DNA of 64,000 nt from Chitinophaga sedimenti (GTDB taxonomy: Bacteria > Bacteroidota > Bacteroidia > Chitinophagales > Chitinophagaceae): positions 558,001 to 622,000 of the forward strand of contig NZ_JAKUKA010000001.1 in the NCBI RefSeq assembly GCF_023156195.1. The letters run 5' to 3'. Each line of letters starts with the position of its first letter. Within the stretch, counting starts at the first letter, position 1. This document shows, in pieces, positions 20,353 to 31,849 of the stretch. The notes beneath the pieces are model-generated. The model saw only the letters and a list, made by a program, of their open reading frames with translations, was not told where the DNA came from and did no database searches. The translations under genes were made by a program, and so were the position numbers.

Positions 20353-23300
20353 ATGTATTTGAGAAAAAATTTACTTTATTTAACCTCGCGCATTCTCCAA
20401 AAGACCATCGTCTGCGCGGCATTCGTGGCCGTGGTAAGCAGTGCGGTGGTAATGCCGTCGCACGCGCGGGCGGCCACATCAGAAAATGTAGACAAACGCG
20501 TAACAGGTAAGGTGACTAACGCCGCTAACGGCGAGGCTTTGCCTGGTGTTAGCGTCATTATTAAGGGAACGACCAACGGCACCACTACGGATGTTAATGG
20601 TAATTATAGCCTCAACGTACCCGACGAAAATACGATACTCGTGTTCAGCTATATCGGCTTCCTGAACCAGGAAGTGGTGGCGGGTAAAGGGGCTTCGCTC
20701 AACGTGCAGCTCGGAACCGATCCTAAATCGTTGAATACGGTAGTGGTAGTGGGTTACGGTACACAGAAAAAGTAAACCTGACCGGCGCGGTAGACCAGGT
20801 GGGCCCGGACGTATTACAGAACCGCCCTATTCCCAACCTGGCGCAGGGACTTGTGGGGGTGGTGCCCAACCTCAACCTGCGCATGCTCGATGGTAAGCCC
20901 ACGCAATCTCCTTCATTCAATATCCGTGGTACCACGTCTATCGGGCAAGGTGGTAGTGCATTGGTGTTGATCGATGGGGTAGAGGGGGATCCGCGTATGC
21001 TGAATCCCAACGATGTGGAAAGCATCTCTGTACTGAAAGATGCGGCATCTGCCTCTATTTACGGTGCACGCGCTGCATTCGGCGTGGTGCTCATCACCAC
21101 TAAAATGCCGACCGGTGGTAAGGCCAGCGTTACGTATGCTACCAACTACGCGATCAAAGCGCCCACCGAAGTGCCTGACAACATCACCGAATCGTACCCA
21201 TGGGCGAAAGCGTTCAGCGATGCCTGGTCAAGGTGGAACGACAACGGCAGCACACCTACCGCAATCAATAAGACCATCAGCTTCTCGCCCGCTTATCTGG
21301 CCGAAATCAAAAGAAGATGGGAAGATCCTTCTTTACCGAGAATTGAGGTAAATCCCAGCACCGGTGAATACCAGTACTTCTATAGCACCGATTGGTACAA
21401 CGAATTGTATAAGAAGAATTTCGGCGCCAGGGACCATAATCTGTCGGTTTCCGGTGGCAGTGATAAAGCAACTTTCTACCTGAGCGGGCGTTATAACGAC
21501 CAGGATGGCCTGTTCCGCTATAACAGCGACGATTACAAGATGTACAACATGCGCGCGAAAGGCACCATGCAGGTAACGCCCTGGCTGACCATCGAAAATA
21601 ATACGGAGTATTCTGTACAAAAGTATCACCAGCCGGTGAACGTAGGCGAGGGTAGTGGCATTTACCGCAATATCGCCGACGAAGGCCACCCGCTGGCGCC
21701 GTTGTTAAATCCTGATGGTACGCTGTCTTTTTCGGCAGCCTACACCGTGGGTGATTACTACATTGGCCGGAACGGTATCGATAATACCCAACGCTTCCTG
21801 AGAAACAAGGTGGGCGCAAGGGCAAAGTTCCTCGATAACAAACTGACCGTTCGCGCGGATCTTACTTTCCAGAGCAACGACATTGGTTCTCAGCAGAACC
21901 GCGTGCAGGTGCCTTACAGCCGCGCGCAGAACGTGATCGGCTACACCGGTACCAACACCAATGATCTGCAGGAACGTAAGCGAACGACCAACTACCTCGC
22001 CACAAACTTTATGCAGATTACGTGGCGAAGCTGAACGGCGGTCATAATTTCACCTTCCTCGCAGGTTTCAACTACGAGCAGTCGGTGTACAGCAACCTTA
22101 CCGCACAACGTAACGGTATTATTTACGGCGATGCGGACGATATCAGCCTCGCGCTGGGACAAAGCATCACCACGACCGGTGGTTACCAGAAATGGGCTAT
22201 TGCCGGCGGCTTTTACCGCGTGAACTATAACTTCCGCGAGCGTTACCTGCTGGAGGTGAATGGTCGTCTGGACGGCTCCTCTAAATTCCCGAGCAACCAG
22301 CAATGGGCCTTCTTTCCGTCTGTATCCGCCGGTTGGAGAGTATCTGAAGAAAATTTCTGGCACGTGAGCCCTAAAGCGATATCCAATATCAAACTGCGCG
22401 CTTCCTATGGTTCGTTGGGTAATGGTAACATTGCGCCTTATGCGTTCAATGAGAAGTTCGATATTACGCAGTCTGGTCGCGTGATCAATGGTATTCGTCC
22501 GCAGACTACCCGCCAGCCGGGCGTAGTTCCCGCGGGGCTTACCTGGGAAACCTCTACCACTGCTAATATAGGATTGGATTTCTCCGCATTGAATGGTCGC
22601 CTTTCATTTGCCGGTGATATGTATCGCCGCCAAACGAAAGACATGTTTACCAAAGGCCCCACCGTACCGGAAGTATTCGGTACAACGGTGCCCAGGGGTA
22701 ACTACGCCGATCTGAAAACGACCGGCTGGGAAGTGTCCCTGAACTGGGGCGATGCATTCACGCTGGCCTCCGGGCCATTTACTTACGATGTGCGTTTTGT
22801 GATGGCCGATTCATGGGCAGAGGTGACCAAATACAACAATCCTGATAAGGACCTCAGCGACTACTACGCAGGTATGCGCGTAGGCGAGATCTGGGGCTAC
22901 CGTGTAGAAGGTCTGTTCAGATCTGCGGATGATATTGCCAATTCTCCTTCACAGGCTAATATCCCCAATACGAACACCCGCAAAAACTATCCGGGCGATA
23001 TCAAATTTAAAAACCTGGATGGCGATAAGGTAATTTACCAGGGCCTGAACCGTGTAGGCAACTCCGGTGATAAAACCATCATCGGTAATTCAGAATCCCG
23101 CTACACATATGGTTTTGGTCTGTCCGGCGACTGGAACGGCATCTTCCTTTCTACTTATTTCCAGGGGGTAATGAAACAGGATTGGTATCCTTCTGCGGAA
23201 GCGCGCTTCTGGGGAATGTACAACCGTCCCTATAATGCCTACCCGGCCTGGCAGGAAAACAATATGTTCCGCGAAGAACTCGGCAATTTCGACGCATACC

Positions 23301-23641
23301 TGCCCCGGTTGGTAGGTTATGTGGCGCAGGGCACCGGTCGTGCGTTACAGGTGGCTAATGATCGCTACCTGCAAAATGCAGCTTATATCAGGATGAGAAC
23401 CCTGCAGGTGGGATACTCGCTGCCGAAACGCCTCATTGCTAAAATACACGCCAGGGATCTGAGAGTATATGTAGCAGGTGAAAACCTGTGGACTTGGTCG
23501 CCGATGTACAAATGGACCCGCGATACGGATGTAACAAATATCTATGGCTCCGACCGCGACCTGAGCGGTGGTACCAGCGGCGATGGGTACAACTATCCCA
23601 TGCTCAAATCTGTATCTGTAGGCCTCACCCTCAATTTCTAA
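20353..23641 (+). CDS. SusC/RagA-type TonB-dependent outer membrane receptor (no STN domain)
   Basis: A signal peptide (LQKTIVCAAFVAVVSSAVVMPSHARA) is followed by a carboxypeptidase-like domain (RVTGKVTNAANGEALPGVSV), the VVVVGYGTQKK motif, the plug (AQGLVGVVPNLNLRM, FNIRGTTSIGQGGSALVLIDG, KDAASASIYGARAAFGVVLITTK) and a barrel ending YPMLKSVSVGLTLNF. There is no STN domain, so unlike the first SusC it is probably not under direct FecR signalling. Breaks lie at the A5 run 20767-20771 and TTT 22008-22010; repaired length is about 1096 aa. The SusD gene begins 1 bp after the stop. Confidence 0.94.
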
Positions 23642-25407
23642 ATGATGAAGATATTAAACTATATAGCTGTTGTAGCAGCGCTGTTGACGATGAGCGCCTG
23701 CGATTTGAATGAACTGCCGGTAGATACGGCGACGAACGATGCGGTGTTCGGCTCTGAAAGCGGGCTGGAATTATACACGAATTCTTTCTACGACCTGTTG
23801 CCTGGCACCGACGTGGGCGTGTTCCAGGACGATGATAATTCGGACCTCGTAGCCCGCAACGGTGTGGACAACTACCGGCGCCCGGCGCATTATCGCCCAT
23901 CACCAGCTCCGGCTGGTCGTGGACCGACCTTCGGAACATTAATTACTTTATCGAAAATGCAGAAAAAGCAAGGTGCAGAACAAAGGTCATTACCTCGGCA
24001 TGGCCCACTTCTTCCGTGCACTGTTTTATTTTGAAAAGGTGAAACGTTTCGGTAATGTACCCTGGATCAATAAAACGATCCCGATCAGCGATACGGCCAT
24101 GTTGTTCGCCGCACGCAATGATCGTTTCGAGGTAATGGACAGCGTACTGTCTGACCTGAACTACGCGATCGAAAACATCACCCTCGCATCGGATGCCAGT
24201 TGCACCCGTATTACGAAAAACGTGGCGCGTGCTTATAAAACACGCATATGCCTGTTCGAAGCGTCGTTCCGCAAATACCACACGAACTATGGCAAGCAGG
24301 CAACCGCCGCTGCCTGGTTTGAGGAGGTTGTGAAGGAAGCGGATGCGATCAAAGGTTTTTCATTGCACGAAGGCGCTACGAAAGACAGGGGCTACCGCGA
24401 GCTGTTCCTGGCCAAATCGCCTTATACAGACGAAACCATACTGGCCGTGGCGCTCAGCAGCAACCTGCAGGTATACAGCTCTGCCAATCGCCGGTTTATA
24501 AGTCCCACTTACGGTAACCGTCCCAGCCTGACACGCCGTTTCGTGAATACTTACCTGAACCTCGACGGAACTTCTTTCACCAGCAACCCGGCATATACGA
24601 CCACGCCTTTCGTGGAGGAAGTCAAGAACCGTGACCTCCGCCTGAAACAAACCATTCGCCTCGGTGAGTACCGCAGGACCGAAAATGGCCTTTCTGTGAT
24701 CGCGCCACCGAACTTTAACCAGACTTATACCGGTTATCAACCTATCAAATGGTGTTATGATGAGCGCTTTCCTTTTGATGACGAAAGCCGTAATGATAAC
24801 GCGCATATCATTATGCGCTGGGCGGAAGTGCTGCTGAATAAAGCAGAAGCACTGGCGGAACTGAACAGGATGACTGCGGCGGAATGGACCAACACCATCG
24901 GCGCGCTGCGCAAGAGAGCGGGCATCACCGGGGCCACACTCACCACGTTGCCAACTGTTGCCGATCCTTACATGGTTAGTTTTTACGCCAACAAATTTAC
25001 TGACCGGTATTCTGGAAGTGCTGCGCGAAAGAGGTGTGGAACTGATTTTCGAAGGCCGCCGTCCCGATGACCTGCGTCGCTGGAAAATTGGGGAGCTGTT
25101 CCAGTCTGCCGACATGAACGGTATGTATGTACCTGCCCTGGGCGAATACGACCTGAACGGCGACGGTGTGAAAGATGTATACTTTTACCAGGGAACGAAG
25201 CCGGCTTCCACCACGCCGGGCATTGCCTTCGTGGATGTAAGTACTTCTACCGCTGTGGGCAGAATTCAATTGTCGAACGGTACGTCCGGCGAAGTGCGCT
25301 GGAACCCTGGCGCACGCCAGTGGCTGGATGCTAAATACTTATACCCCATCCCGGAAGATGTGCGGGTGAGAAACCCCAAACTCGGGCAAAACCCGGGCTG
25401 GATGTAA
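23642..25407 (+). CDS. SusD/RagB-family outer membrane lipoprotein
   Basis: Starts MMKILNYIAVVAALLTMSAC (lipobox Cys about residue 20) and continues DLNELPVDTATNDAVFGSE. Middle blocks HYLGMAHFFRALFYFEKVKRFG and IIMRWAEVLLNKAEALAELNRM, and the late ILEVLRERGVELIFEGRRPDDLRRWK, are SusD hallmarks. Apparent losses occur near 23883, at the A5 run 23963-23967, and near 25005, where the shift equals two lost bases or one gained. Repaired length is about 589 aa. Immediately adjacent to its SusC; no hydrolase is in the same transcription unit, so the substrate stays unknown. Confidence 0.92.
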
Positions 25408-25413
25408 ATAAAC

Positions 25414-25447
25414 AACGGGGCTTTTCTTTCAGTGGAGACGCCCCGTT
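25414..25447. terminator. Bidirectional terminator after the second SusCD pair
   Basis: AACGGGGC (25414-25421) pairs with GCCCCGTT (25440-25447), followed by T-rich sequence on both strands. It serves susD (+) and the convergent SRPBCC gene (-). Confidence 0.8.
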
Positions 25448-25455
25448 TTACTTTA

Positions 25456-25902
25456 TCATGCATCCGGGATTTCCGGCTCTACCAGTTTCGCCAGTTTCTC
25501 CAGCGATTCCTGCCAGCCGAGATAACACATCTCCGCAGGGATAGCTGCCGGTATATTTTCCTGCGTGATTTTTACCTCGGTGCCGGCAATGGTTTTCTTT
25601 AGCCACACGATGGTTACCATTTCACCTGGCAGATTAGGATCCTCGAATTTATCTGTGTATTTGATGAATTCATTAGGCTTCAGTTCCAGGTAAGTGCCGC
25701 CGAAATAGTGGCTGTTACCCGTTGAGAAGTTCTGGAACGACATGCGGTAGGATCCGCCCTGTTTTGCGTCCAGTTCATGAACGGTGCAGGTAAATCCATA
25801 TGGAGGCAGCCAGGCAGCAAACGCAGCGGCTTCTGTAAAGGCGCGGTATACTTTTTCGGGCGAGGTTTTCAGCATCCTGTGCAGTGAGACGTTGTTTGAC
25901 AT
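25456..25902 (-). CDS. SRPBCC-family protein (AHSA1-like)
   Basis: 148 aa from the ATG at 25902. The hydrophobic-cavity fold is suggested by SPEKVYRAFTEAAAFAAWLPPYGFTCTVHELDAKQGGSYRMSFQ, YLELKPNEFIKYTDKF and CYLGWQESLEKLAKLVEPE, typical of AHSA1/SRPBCC domain proteins. Such proteins bind lipids or small hydrophobic molecules; the ligand is unknown. The frame is intact and it is a single gene convergent with susD. Confidence 0.85.
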   Translation of the reverse strand: MSNNVSLHRMLKTSPEKVYRAFTEAAAFAAWLPPYGFTCTVHELDAKQGGSYRMSFQNFSTGNSHYFGGTYLELKPNEFIKYTDKFEDPNLPGEMVTIVWLKKTIAGTEVKITQENIPAAIPAEMCYLGWQESLEKLAKLVEPEIPDA

Positions 25903-25997
25903 AACATTGATTTTTGTACATCTCAAAGGTGCGCATAAATTCAGATGCCAACGGGGGCCGAATCAGACAATAAAAGGGCTGTTTGCGACGCTGCCTG

Positions 25998-27525
25998 TTA
26001 GGCCGCGCGACGCCTGCTTTTTCCCTGTGTCAGTTGTCGTTGCATAAACCTTTGTACAAGGGTTTTCAGCCGGGATTTATAATCTTCCGCCAGCCAGTCG
26101 GTATAATTCTTTGTCACTTTGCCCAGGCACTTGCCATATTGTTTGATGCGCCATTGTATCTCCTGGTCCAGCTCATCCGCCAGCTCCAGCGCCTGTGCAA
26201 TGGAACTACTATTTTCAATACACATCATGGCATGTTGCCGGATCGCGTCACGGATCACTACGCTGGCTTTTTTACCCGCGTCGATGGCTTCGTGGTATGC
26301 GCCCTGCACATCGAACGATAGTTGAAGTGTGTTCGGGAACTTCGCGCGCAGGTCTGCAGAAATGGATCTTGTTTCTACCGTTGTCTGGTAACGCAGGCTT
26401 TCGATATATGCTTCAGGCCTGTCAAAAATGAGCTGCCAGTCTACGGGCGACTGCCAGGCCCCAAACCTGTCTATATTATTCCCCAGGTCGATAATATTAA
26501 ATGTCTTTTTCTTCGGCAATCGTCTCGATCCCCGGCCAATCATCTGGTGGTAGAGCGTAAGCGAAGTCGTGGCGCGGTTCAGGATTACGGTTTGAACGGT
26601 TGGTTCATCGAAGCCGGTGGTAAGAATCGATACGGAAGTAAGAATGGCGCCTTTGGTCTTTTGAACCATTTCAGGATGTCTTCCCGTTCCTGCGGCGTGT
26701 GCCGGTTATCGAGGTGTTTCACCGGGTAGCCGGCTTCCTCGAAGAGTTTGCACACATTCCGGGAGGTGAAGATACCGTTATTAAAAATTAATGTTTTCTT
26801 ATGCTTCGAGTGCGTTTCGTATGCGTGCAACAACAGATCGAGCATGGCGCGGGAAGAGTACAGCTCATCCGAAGTACTGATCGTGAAATCGCCATACACG
26901 CCTGTTTTAAGCGAATTCAGTTCCACATCATACCGCCAGGTAACCGGTTTCGCCAAATATCCCTGTCTTATCAGGCCGTCGATGCTTTCGCCGATAATCA
27001 GCTGCTGATACGTTTTGTTCATCGGCAGGTCGGCATTAGAGCTAAGTGGGGTGGCGGTAACGCCCACGACTATTGCCTTTGGAAACCGGTGCAGCAATTT
27101 CTGGAAGGCGTTATGATGCGCTTCATCAATAATCACCAGCCCTATATCCGAGGGATCGAACAGCTTTTTTTGATGCGGTTGCGGAGCGTTTCCACCATGG
27201 CAACGTAACAATCGTACGTCGTCCGGGCGCTTAACCGCTTTACCGCGCTGTTAATAATTTTTGTGTTGATGCCCATCTTTTTCAACGTGGCGGAAGTTTG
27301 CCTGCTCAGTTCCACACGGTGTGTGAGCACCACTACTTTTTGCTGCTGATGGGTGAGGTACCATTTGGCAATTTCCGAGAATATCCTCGTTTTGCCGCCC
27401 CCGGTGGGAAGCTGGTACAGTATTTTGCTGCCGCGGGCGGCCTGTGTCAGTTGATCGAAAAGCGTGTTAAGGTCACGTTCCTGGTAAGGATATAGTTCCG
27501 TTGAATTGTTAATGTTGTTCGTCAT
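25998..27525 (-). CDS. DEAD/DEAH-box superfamily 2 helicase
   Basis: Walker A is LPTGGGKTRIF, motif Ia VVLTHRVEL, motif II VIIDEAHH (DEAH), motif III VTATP, motif V ILTTGFDEP and motif VI QMIGRGSRR: a complete SF2 core of the type I restriction-like ERCC3/RAD25-related group. A C-terminal ~130-residue helical tail follows. Breaks lie at T7 27165-27171 and T4 26659-26662 (+ strand); repaired length is about 509 aa. The ATG at 27525 is preferred over an earlier TTG. No methylase or nuclease gene is adjacent, so a stand-alone ATP-dependent DNA or RNA helicase is the safest reading. Confidence 0.9.
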
Positions 27526-27572
27526 ACACAAAGTTCTCGGGAAACATTATATCAAACCAGGGGCCAGAGCTT

Positions 27573-28760
27573 TTAGGCGACCTCGCCCCGCTTTAAGGTG
27601 AGTACCGTAATCTCCGGCCAGATACCTATCCTGCCCTTCAGTCCATGGAACCCGAAACCACGGTTTACATACAGGTATTTCCCGCCCTGGTTGTATAATC
27701 CCGCCCATTGCTTGTAAAAATATTTGATAGGGCTCCATTTAAAGCCGAACAGCTCTATGCCGAACTGCATGCCGTGGGTATGGCCCGCCAGGGTCAGGTG
27801 AATATGCTGGTGGTGATCCAGCGTCACTTCGTCCCAATGAGAAGGGTCGTGCGACATCAGTATTTTAAAAGCAGCGTCGGGCACATGGGAGGTGGCCATC
27901 TTTAAGTCGCCATACTTATGAAAACCACCCTTGCCCCAGTTTTCCACACCCACCAGCGCCAGGCTTTCGCCCTGCTTTCTGATGGTCACAGCTTCGTTCA
28001 GCAATAAGCGGAAGCCGGTTTCGGCATGTATCTCTTTCAGACGTTTGAGGTTGGCTGCTTTTGCGGTATCGCTTTCCCAACGCATGTAGTCACCATAATC
28101 GTGGTTGCCGAGCACTGAATATTTACCATAAGGCGCTTTCAGTTGCGCGAAGCTGGAAATCCAGGGGTCCATTTCGGAAGCTGTATTGTTGACGAGGTCG
28201 CCGGTAAATAACAACAGGTCGCTGTTTTGCGCGTTTGCCAGGTCCAGGCCCTTTTGCACACCCCTGGGATCGCTGAAACTACCCGAATGCACGTCCGATA
28301 TTTGCGTAATGGTAAACCCGTCAAACGCCTCCGGAAGGTCCGGGAAGGTGATCGTTTCCCGTTTCACCCGGTAGAAATGCCGCCCGCGGGTGATGCCGAA
28401 AAGAATCACCGGGAAGAATATAGCGGCCACTGCCAGGGCCACCTCGCTTACATAGATATTCCTTGCCGGGAAGCCGCGGAAGAGGCGCACGAAGTCCTCT
28501 GCCATCAATACCAGCGAAGCAAACATTTTAGGGATAAAACTCAGCATCATGGCGCCCATTGTCAGCGTCACCAGCCGTTGTACGTGCCTGCCGCCCCGCA
28601 GCATGGTAATAATGGATATAATGCCTGCTATCAGCAGCACATCGACCAGCCAATAAAGGTTGTGTAGTAGCTGATTTTGCGTGAGGGTAGTCACTGCCTG
28701 GTAAAAATAGAGGTCGCCCACCAGGAAGAGCGCTAATATCAGGAAAAGTCTCCTTGCCAT
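27573..28760 (-). CDS. Membrane-anchored metallophosphoesterase
   Basis: 395 aa. Four N-terminal membrane helices (LFLILALFLVGDLYFY, LLIAGIISIITML, LVTLTMGAMMLSFIP, LAVAAIFFPVILFGI) precede a calcineurin-like phosphoesterase domain with ISDVHSG, FTGDLVNN, LGNHDYGD, MSHDP and LAGHTHGMQ, which supply the two-metal site. The YkuE-like family hydrolyses phosphodiester or pyrophosphate bonds, often of lipids such as UDP-diacylglucosamine in related groups. The catalytic domain probably faces the membrane surface. The frame is intact; the stop lies 48 bp from the helicase start on the same strand. Confidence 0.9.
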   Translation of the reverse strand: MARRLFLILALFLVGDLYFYQAVTTLTQNQLLHNLYWLVDVLLIAGIISIITMLRGGRHVQRLVTLTMGAMMLSFIPKMFASLVLMAEDFVRLFRGFPARNIYVSEVALAVAAIFFPVILFGITRGRHFYRVKRETITFPDLPEAFDGFTITQISDVHSGSFSDPRGVQKGLDLANAQNSDLLLFTGDLVNNTASEMDPWISSFAQLKAPYGKYSVLGNHDYGDYMRWESDTAKAANLKRLKEIHAETGFRLLLNEAVTIRKQGESLALVGVENWGKGGFHKYGDLKMATSHVPDAAFKILMSHDPSHWDEVTLDHHQHIHLTLAGHTHGMQFGIELFGFKWSPIKYFYKQWAGLYNQGGKYLYVNRGFGFHGLKGRIGIWPEITVLTLKRGEVA

Positions 28761-28887
28761 ATAAGTAAAATATCTTCTTACTTAGGAAGGCGGATGAAGG
28801 GGGAAATATTGTAAGCGCAGCAAATTTTTCGCCTGCAGGTGGATTTAAAACATAAAATGAATCGTTCTGTTGGCGCTGAAAGAAAAA

Positions 28888-28907
28888 GCTCCACCGCCGG
28901 GTGGAGC
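28888..28907 (-). terminator. Terminator of the flavodoxin-reductase gene
   Basis: GCTCCACC (28888-28895) and GGTGGAGC (28900-28907) form a perfect 8-bp stem with a 4-nt loop. Read on the minus strand it is followed by TTTTTCTTTC. Confidence 0.85.
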
Positions 28908-28916
28908 CTTTTCTTG

Positions 28917-30209
28917 CTAGTAGCAGTCCAGTAATACCTGCCCGTGCGATTCATAATGACTGATGCTCTTACCGTGTTTCTCTTTACAAAGCGCGTCAAG
29001 GAACTGCATTACATCATGCTGCATGGCCAGCGAGCCGCATACCATTAAAGTACCTTCTCCGGCAAGGGTGGCGGCGATGAAGTCCGCATCGCGCTCCAGC
29101 AGGTCCTTTACATATTGTTTATTGCCTTCCCTGGAGTAAGCCACGTGCAGTTTAGTCAGCTGCCCGCTTTCCGGTGTTGCTTCATTTCTTCTTCGTACAG
29201 CGCAAAAGAGGATGCACCCCGGAAACCGCAATACAGGTGCGTTTCGGTTTTCTTTTATTTTGATCGATCATGCCCGGGGAAGGGGCGATGCCCGTACCAT
29301 TGGCGATCATGATCACTTTGGGTACGAACGTTGGGAAGCGGAAGTCGTAGTTAGCCACTATGCGCGCCTGGATCGTATCGCCAGGTTGCAGGTTGTACAG
29401 GTAACCCGAGCCAAAGCCGGAGGGGTGCAGTTTAACGCTCAGCTGTATTTCTTTGTCCACCTTACCAATGGAATACGTGCGTTCGCGGTAGTCGTTGGCG
29501 GGATAAATGGCCAGCAGGTCACCGGAGGTAAAGCTGGAACTCGTTTTCAGGCGAATGCGGAATGCGCCGTCCGTATGTGCGGCCTCACTGCGCGAAATCA
29601 CCGTCATCGGTTTCAGGCCAAGGGGGCGCGGGTCAGGTAATGGGGCAATTCCATTTTAGGCAGGTTCATCTGCTTAAACCAGGCCGCTATCCAAAGGTCC
29701 GACTGGTCGGGCGACTTGTCATCAATGGTATGAATATCCGGAAAGGCACCGCCCATTCCTGGTTGGTGAGGGCCAGGTGCACGTCGTAACCAAACCGGCA
29801 GAAGTCCGGGTAGTTACGCGAGCCAAAGGCCATCACCGAGAATTTGATCTTTGCGTTTGTTGTACCGTAGGCAACAGGTCCATGAACTTTTAGCCGAAGC
29901 CGGTGCTTCACCGGAGCCGTACGTAGAAGTTAACACGATCAGGTGCTCCGCCTGCGGAAAAGCCTGGTAATTGTTCAGCGTGGCAAGATAAGCGGCGTGC
30001 CCACCCTCCAGCAGGTGTTCGTACACCGAGGTCGCCAGCTTCATCGTAGTGCCGTTTTCGGAGCCCACTAATACAATGAAGCGCGCATTCTCCGCGGTGA
30101 ATTTGCTGTTATTGCTTTTCCCTTTCCGTTTCCGCGTGCTTATAAAAATGGCGATGCCGGCCACTAATATCCCTGCCAGGAGCAGGTACATCCATAAAGA
30201 AATTTCCAT
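28917..30209 (-). CDS. Membrane-anchored flavodoxin/ferredoxin reductase-type flavoprotein (CysJ-like)
   Basis: An N-terminal helix (MYLLLAGILVAGIAIFIST) precedes a flavodoxin domain (FIVLVGSENGTTMKLATSVYEHL, LIVLTSTYGSGEAPASAKKF, VMAFGSRNYPDFC). A FAD/NAD(P)-binding reductase follows (RTYSIGKV, GSGYLYNLQPGD, VIMIANGTGIAPFLGM, GTLMVCGSLAMQHDVM, ending in an aromatic-containing tail). This is the order of NADPH-cytochrome P450/sulfite reductase flavoproteins. Six one-base losses are needed, all in A, T, C or G runs of 2-5, to give about 432 aa. It should pass electrons from NADPH through FAD and FMN to an unidentified acceptor. Confidence 0.82.
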
Positions 30210-30311
30210 GTTTTGTCTTGGTCAGTCAGTTTTGGGCTGCAAGGTAAGCCGCCGCGCCATTATAATAAAGACGTATCCGGAATATTTATCTTTATTAAGT
30301 ATCGAATTATA

Positions 30312-30344
30312 TTTGCATATGTAAATATTTTAAATGTATATTTG
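30312..30344 (+). promoter_or_regulatory. Bacteroidota-type promoter of the small lipoprotein
   Basis: TTTG (30312-30315), 21 nt, TATATTTG (30337-30344), about 90 bp before the start at 30437. A good match to the -33/-7 consensus. Confidence 0.65.
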
Positions 30345-30436
30345 TATCAACTTAAAAAGAATGCAATACAGCTAATGTAGAGGACAGCCAACTAATACCA
30401 TTTTTATCCTATAACCTATAATCCAAGATTTCCAAA

Positions 30437-30703
30437 ATGAAAAAATTGATCTTCGCAGTGGCAGCACTGTCTGTTTTCGTATTTGCATGTGGTAAAGAAG
30501 ACGACAAGGTGGATCCGAACGCTACTTACTGCTGGACCTGCACTGTTACTACTACTGTTTCCGGTCAGGCGGACGCGTCTCAAAAACTCGAGCAGTGCGA
30601 TTATACGGCTGCACAGATTAAGAAAATTGAAACGGATGGTACTTCCACGACGAATGCCGGTGGCGTTACCGTAAAGCTCACCACGAAGTGCACTAAAAAG
30701 TAA
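30437..30703 (+). CDS. Small secreted lipoprotein of unknown function
   Basis: 88 aa. The signal MKKLIFAVAALSVFVFAC ends in a lipobox Cys. The mature part starts GKEDDKVDPNATYCWTC and contains four further Cys residues (YCWTC, EQCDY, TKCTKK), which could form disulfides. I do not recognise the family. It has its own promoter and a strong terminator, so it is an independent, probably highly expressed unit. Confidence 0.8.
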   Translation: MKKLIFAVAALSVFVFACGKEDDKVDPNATYCWTCTVTTTVSGQADASQKLEQCDYTAAQIKKIETDGTSTTNAGGVTVKLTTKCTKK

Positions 30704-30710
30704 TCGCAAA

Positions 30711-30738
30711 AGGCCGCATCCGGAGATGCGGCCTTTTT
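30711..30738 (+). terminator. Strong rho-independent terminator
   Basis: AGGCCGCATC (30711-30720), 4-nt loop, GATGCGGCCT (30725-30734), then a T run to 30738. Confidence 0.93.
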
Positions 30739-30801
30739 GTTGCTGCCTGCAGCTCAGGACCACAGGCGATCATTACCCGTTACTCAGGATAACAGGAACG
30801 T

Positions 30802-31355
30802 TTATCTGCTACTCACCACGCCGGGGCCAGTCAACATCACATCTACCAGCAGTTTAAAACGCTCGCGGTAGGCATCACTCACGGCGCCCGTTTCATCAAA
30901 CAGATCTTTTCGTTGAATCGGCACACTATAGGGGGCCGTCCAGGCGCGGAGGGATTTCGCCACCGCGTCCATGGCCGCAATGCCCTGCATGGCCTGTACG
31001 CCGTCGGCCCAGCAAACCAGTCCTACGGTTTTACCGGTAAGGTAAGGCGCCGGCAATTTGGCACTGTACTCCAGCCAGTCGAGGCAGTTTTTCATCACCC
31101 CGTCATGCTGCCATGGTACAGGGGCGTCAGCCAGATGTGTATGTCCGCCTCGCGGAAGCGGTGGTTCATCACTTCCACGGCATGCGGCGTTTTGTTCAAG
31201 GTAATATCGAACAAGGGGATGCCGGAATCGGCGATGTTATAGATATCGCTCGTTATACCAGCTGCTGCCAATACGCTTTCCAGGTGCAGCGCAATGCGCT
31301 CGGGTGTTGCGTTGGCGCGTCTTTCGAGGGCGCCGTTGAATATTAATGCTTTCAT
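30802..31355 (-). CDS. NADPH-dependent FMN reductase-like oxidoreductase
   Basis: A flavodoxin-like fold: MKALIFNGALERRANATPERIALHL, then the FMN-loop PLYHGSMTGVMKNCLDWLEY and the LVCWADGVQAMQGIAAMDAVAKSLRAW segment common in NAD(P)H-dependent FMN reductases. One base is missing at C4 31098-31101 (+ strand); repaired length is about 184 aa. The start codon overlaps the DUF2480 stop (ATGA), and sodA lies just upstream of that, so it is the third gene of a superoxide-response operon. It could supply reduced flavin or detoxify quinones. Confidence 0.85.
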
Positions 31356-31844
31356 CTTTTGTAAATCACTTTAGGCAGACCGGCTTCCCCGTACATGAGG
31401 GTTTTTACCAGCGGTTTCAGTTTGTCCGTTATCGTTATATACAGCGACGGCTCGGTCTCGCCCGCCTTCACCGCCACCTTCTGGTCCCGCAGCTGCGAGA
31501 AACCGCGTTGCGTTGCGGATATTATTCTTCCACAATTGCAACGCCAGGTTTTCGGGCGTGGTGTAATCCGTACAGGCCGCAATGCCCTGCAGTTTATCCG
31601 CCAGCATCATATACGCCCAGGTAGGAATGATCGCGTCCGTACTGCAACCAACAGCCACTGCTTTATCGCGGAATTGCTCCCAGTCTGTGTTTTCCAGCGA
31701 AGCCCGGAATTCCTTTTCCTTTAGCATCAAGCCCATGTGCAGGTGCGGACTAATATCAAAGAACACGATGGTTTGCTGCGGACGGTAATCTTTCAGGTCT
31801 ACAGACAAAATCCCCGAGGCATCTACCTTGTTAATGAGCTCCAT
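31352..31844 (-). CDS. DUF2480 family protein
   Basis: MELINKVDASGILSVDLKDYRPQQTIVFFDISPHLHMGLMLKEKEFR, then AVAVGCSTDAIIPTWAYMMLADKLQG and a C-terminal KTLMYGEAGLPKVIYKR, match the DUF2480 family of Bacteroidota. Two base losses in 31495-31520 shift the C-terminal third; repaired length is about 164 aa. In this phylum the family tends to lie near Fe-S or housekeeping genes, but no function is known to me. It lies 5 bp after sodA and overlaps the FMN reductase start by 4 bp. Confidence 0.85.
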
Positions 31845-31849
31845 TTTGT

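Noticed and set aside
25998..27525. Restriction-modification or defence helicase
   Set aside because: No methylase, nuclease or defence partner is adjacent; neighbours are housekeeping-type genes.
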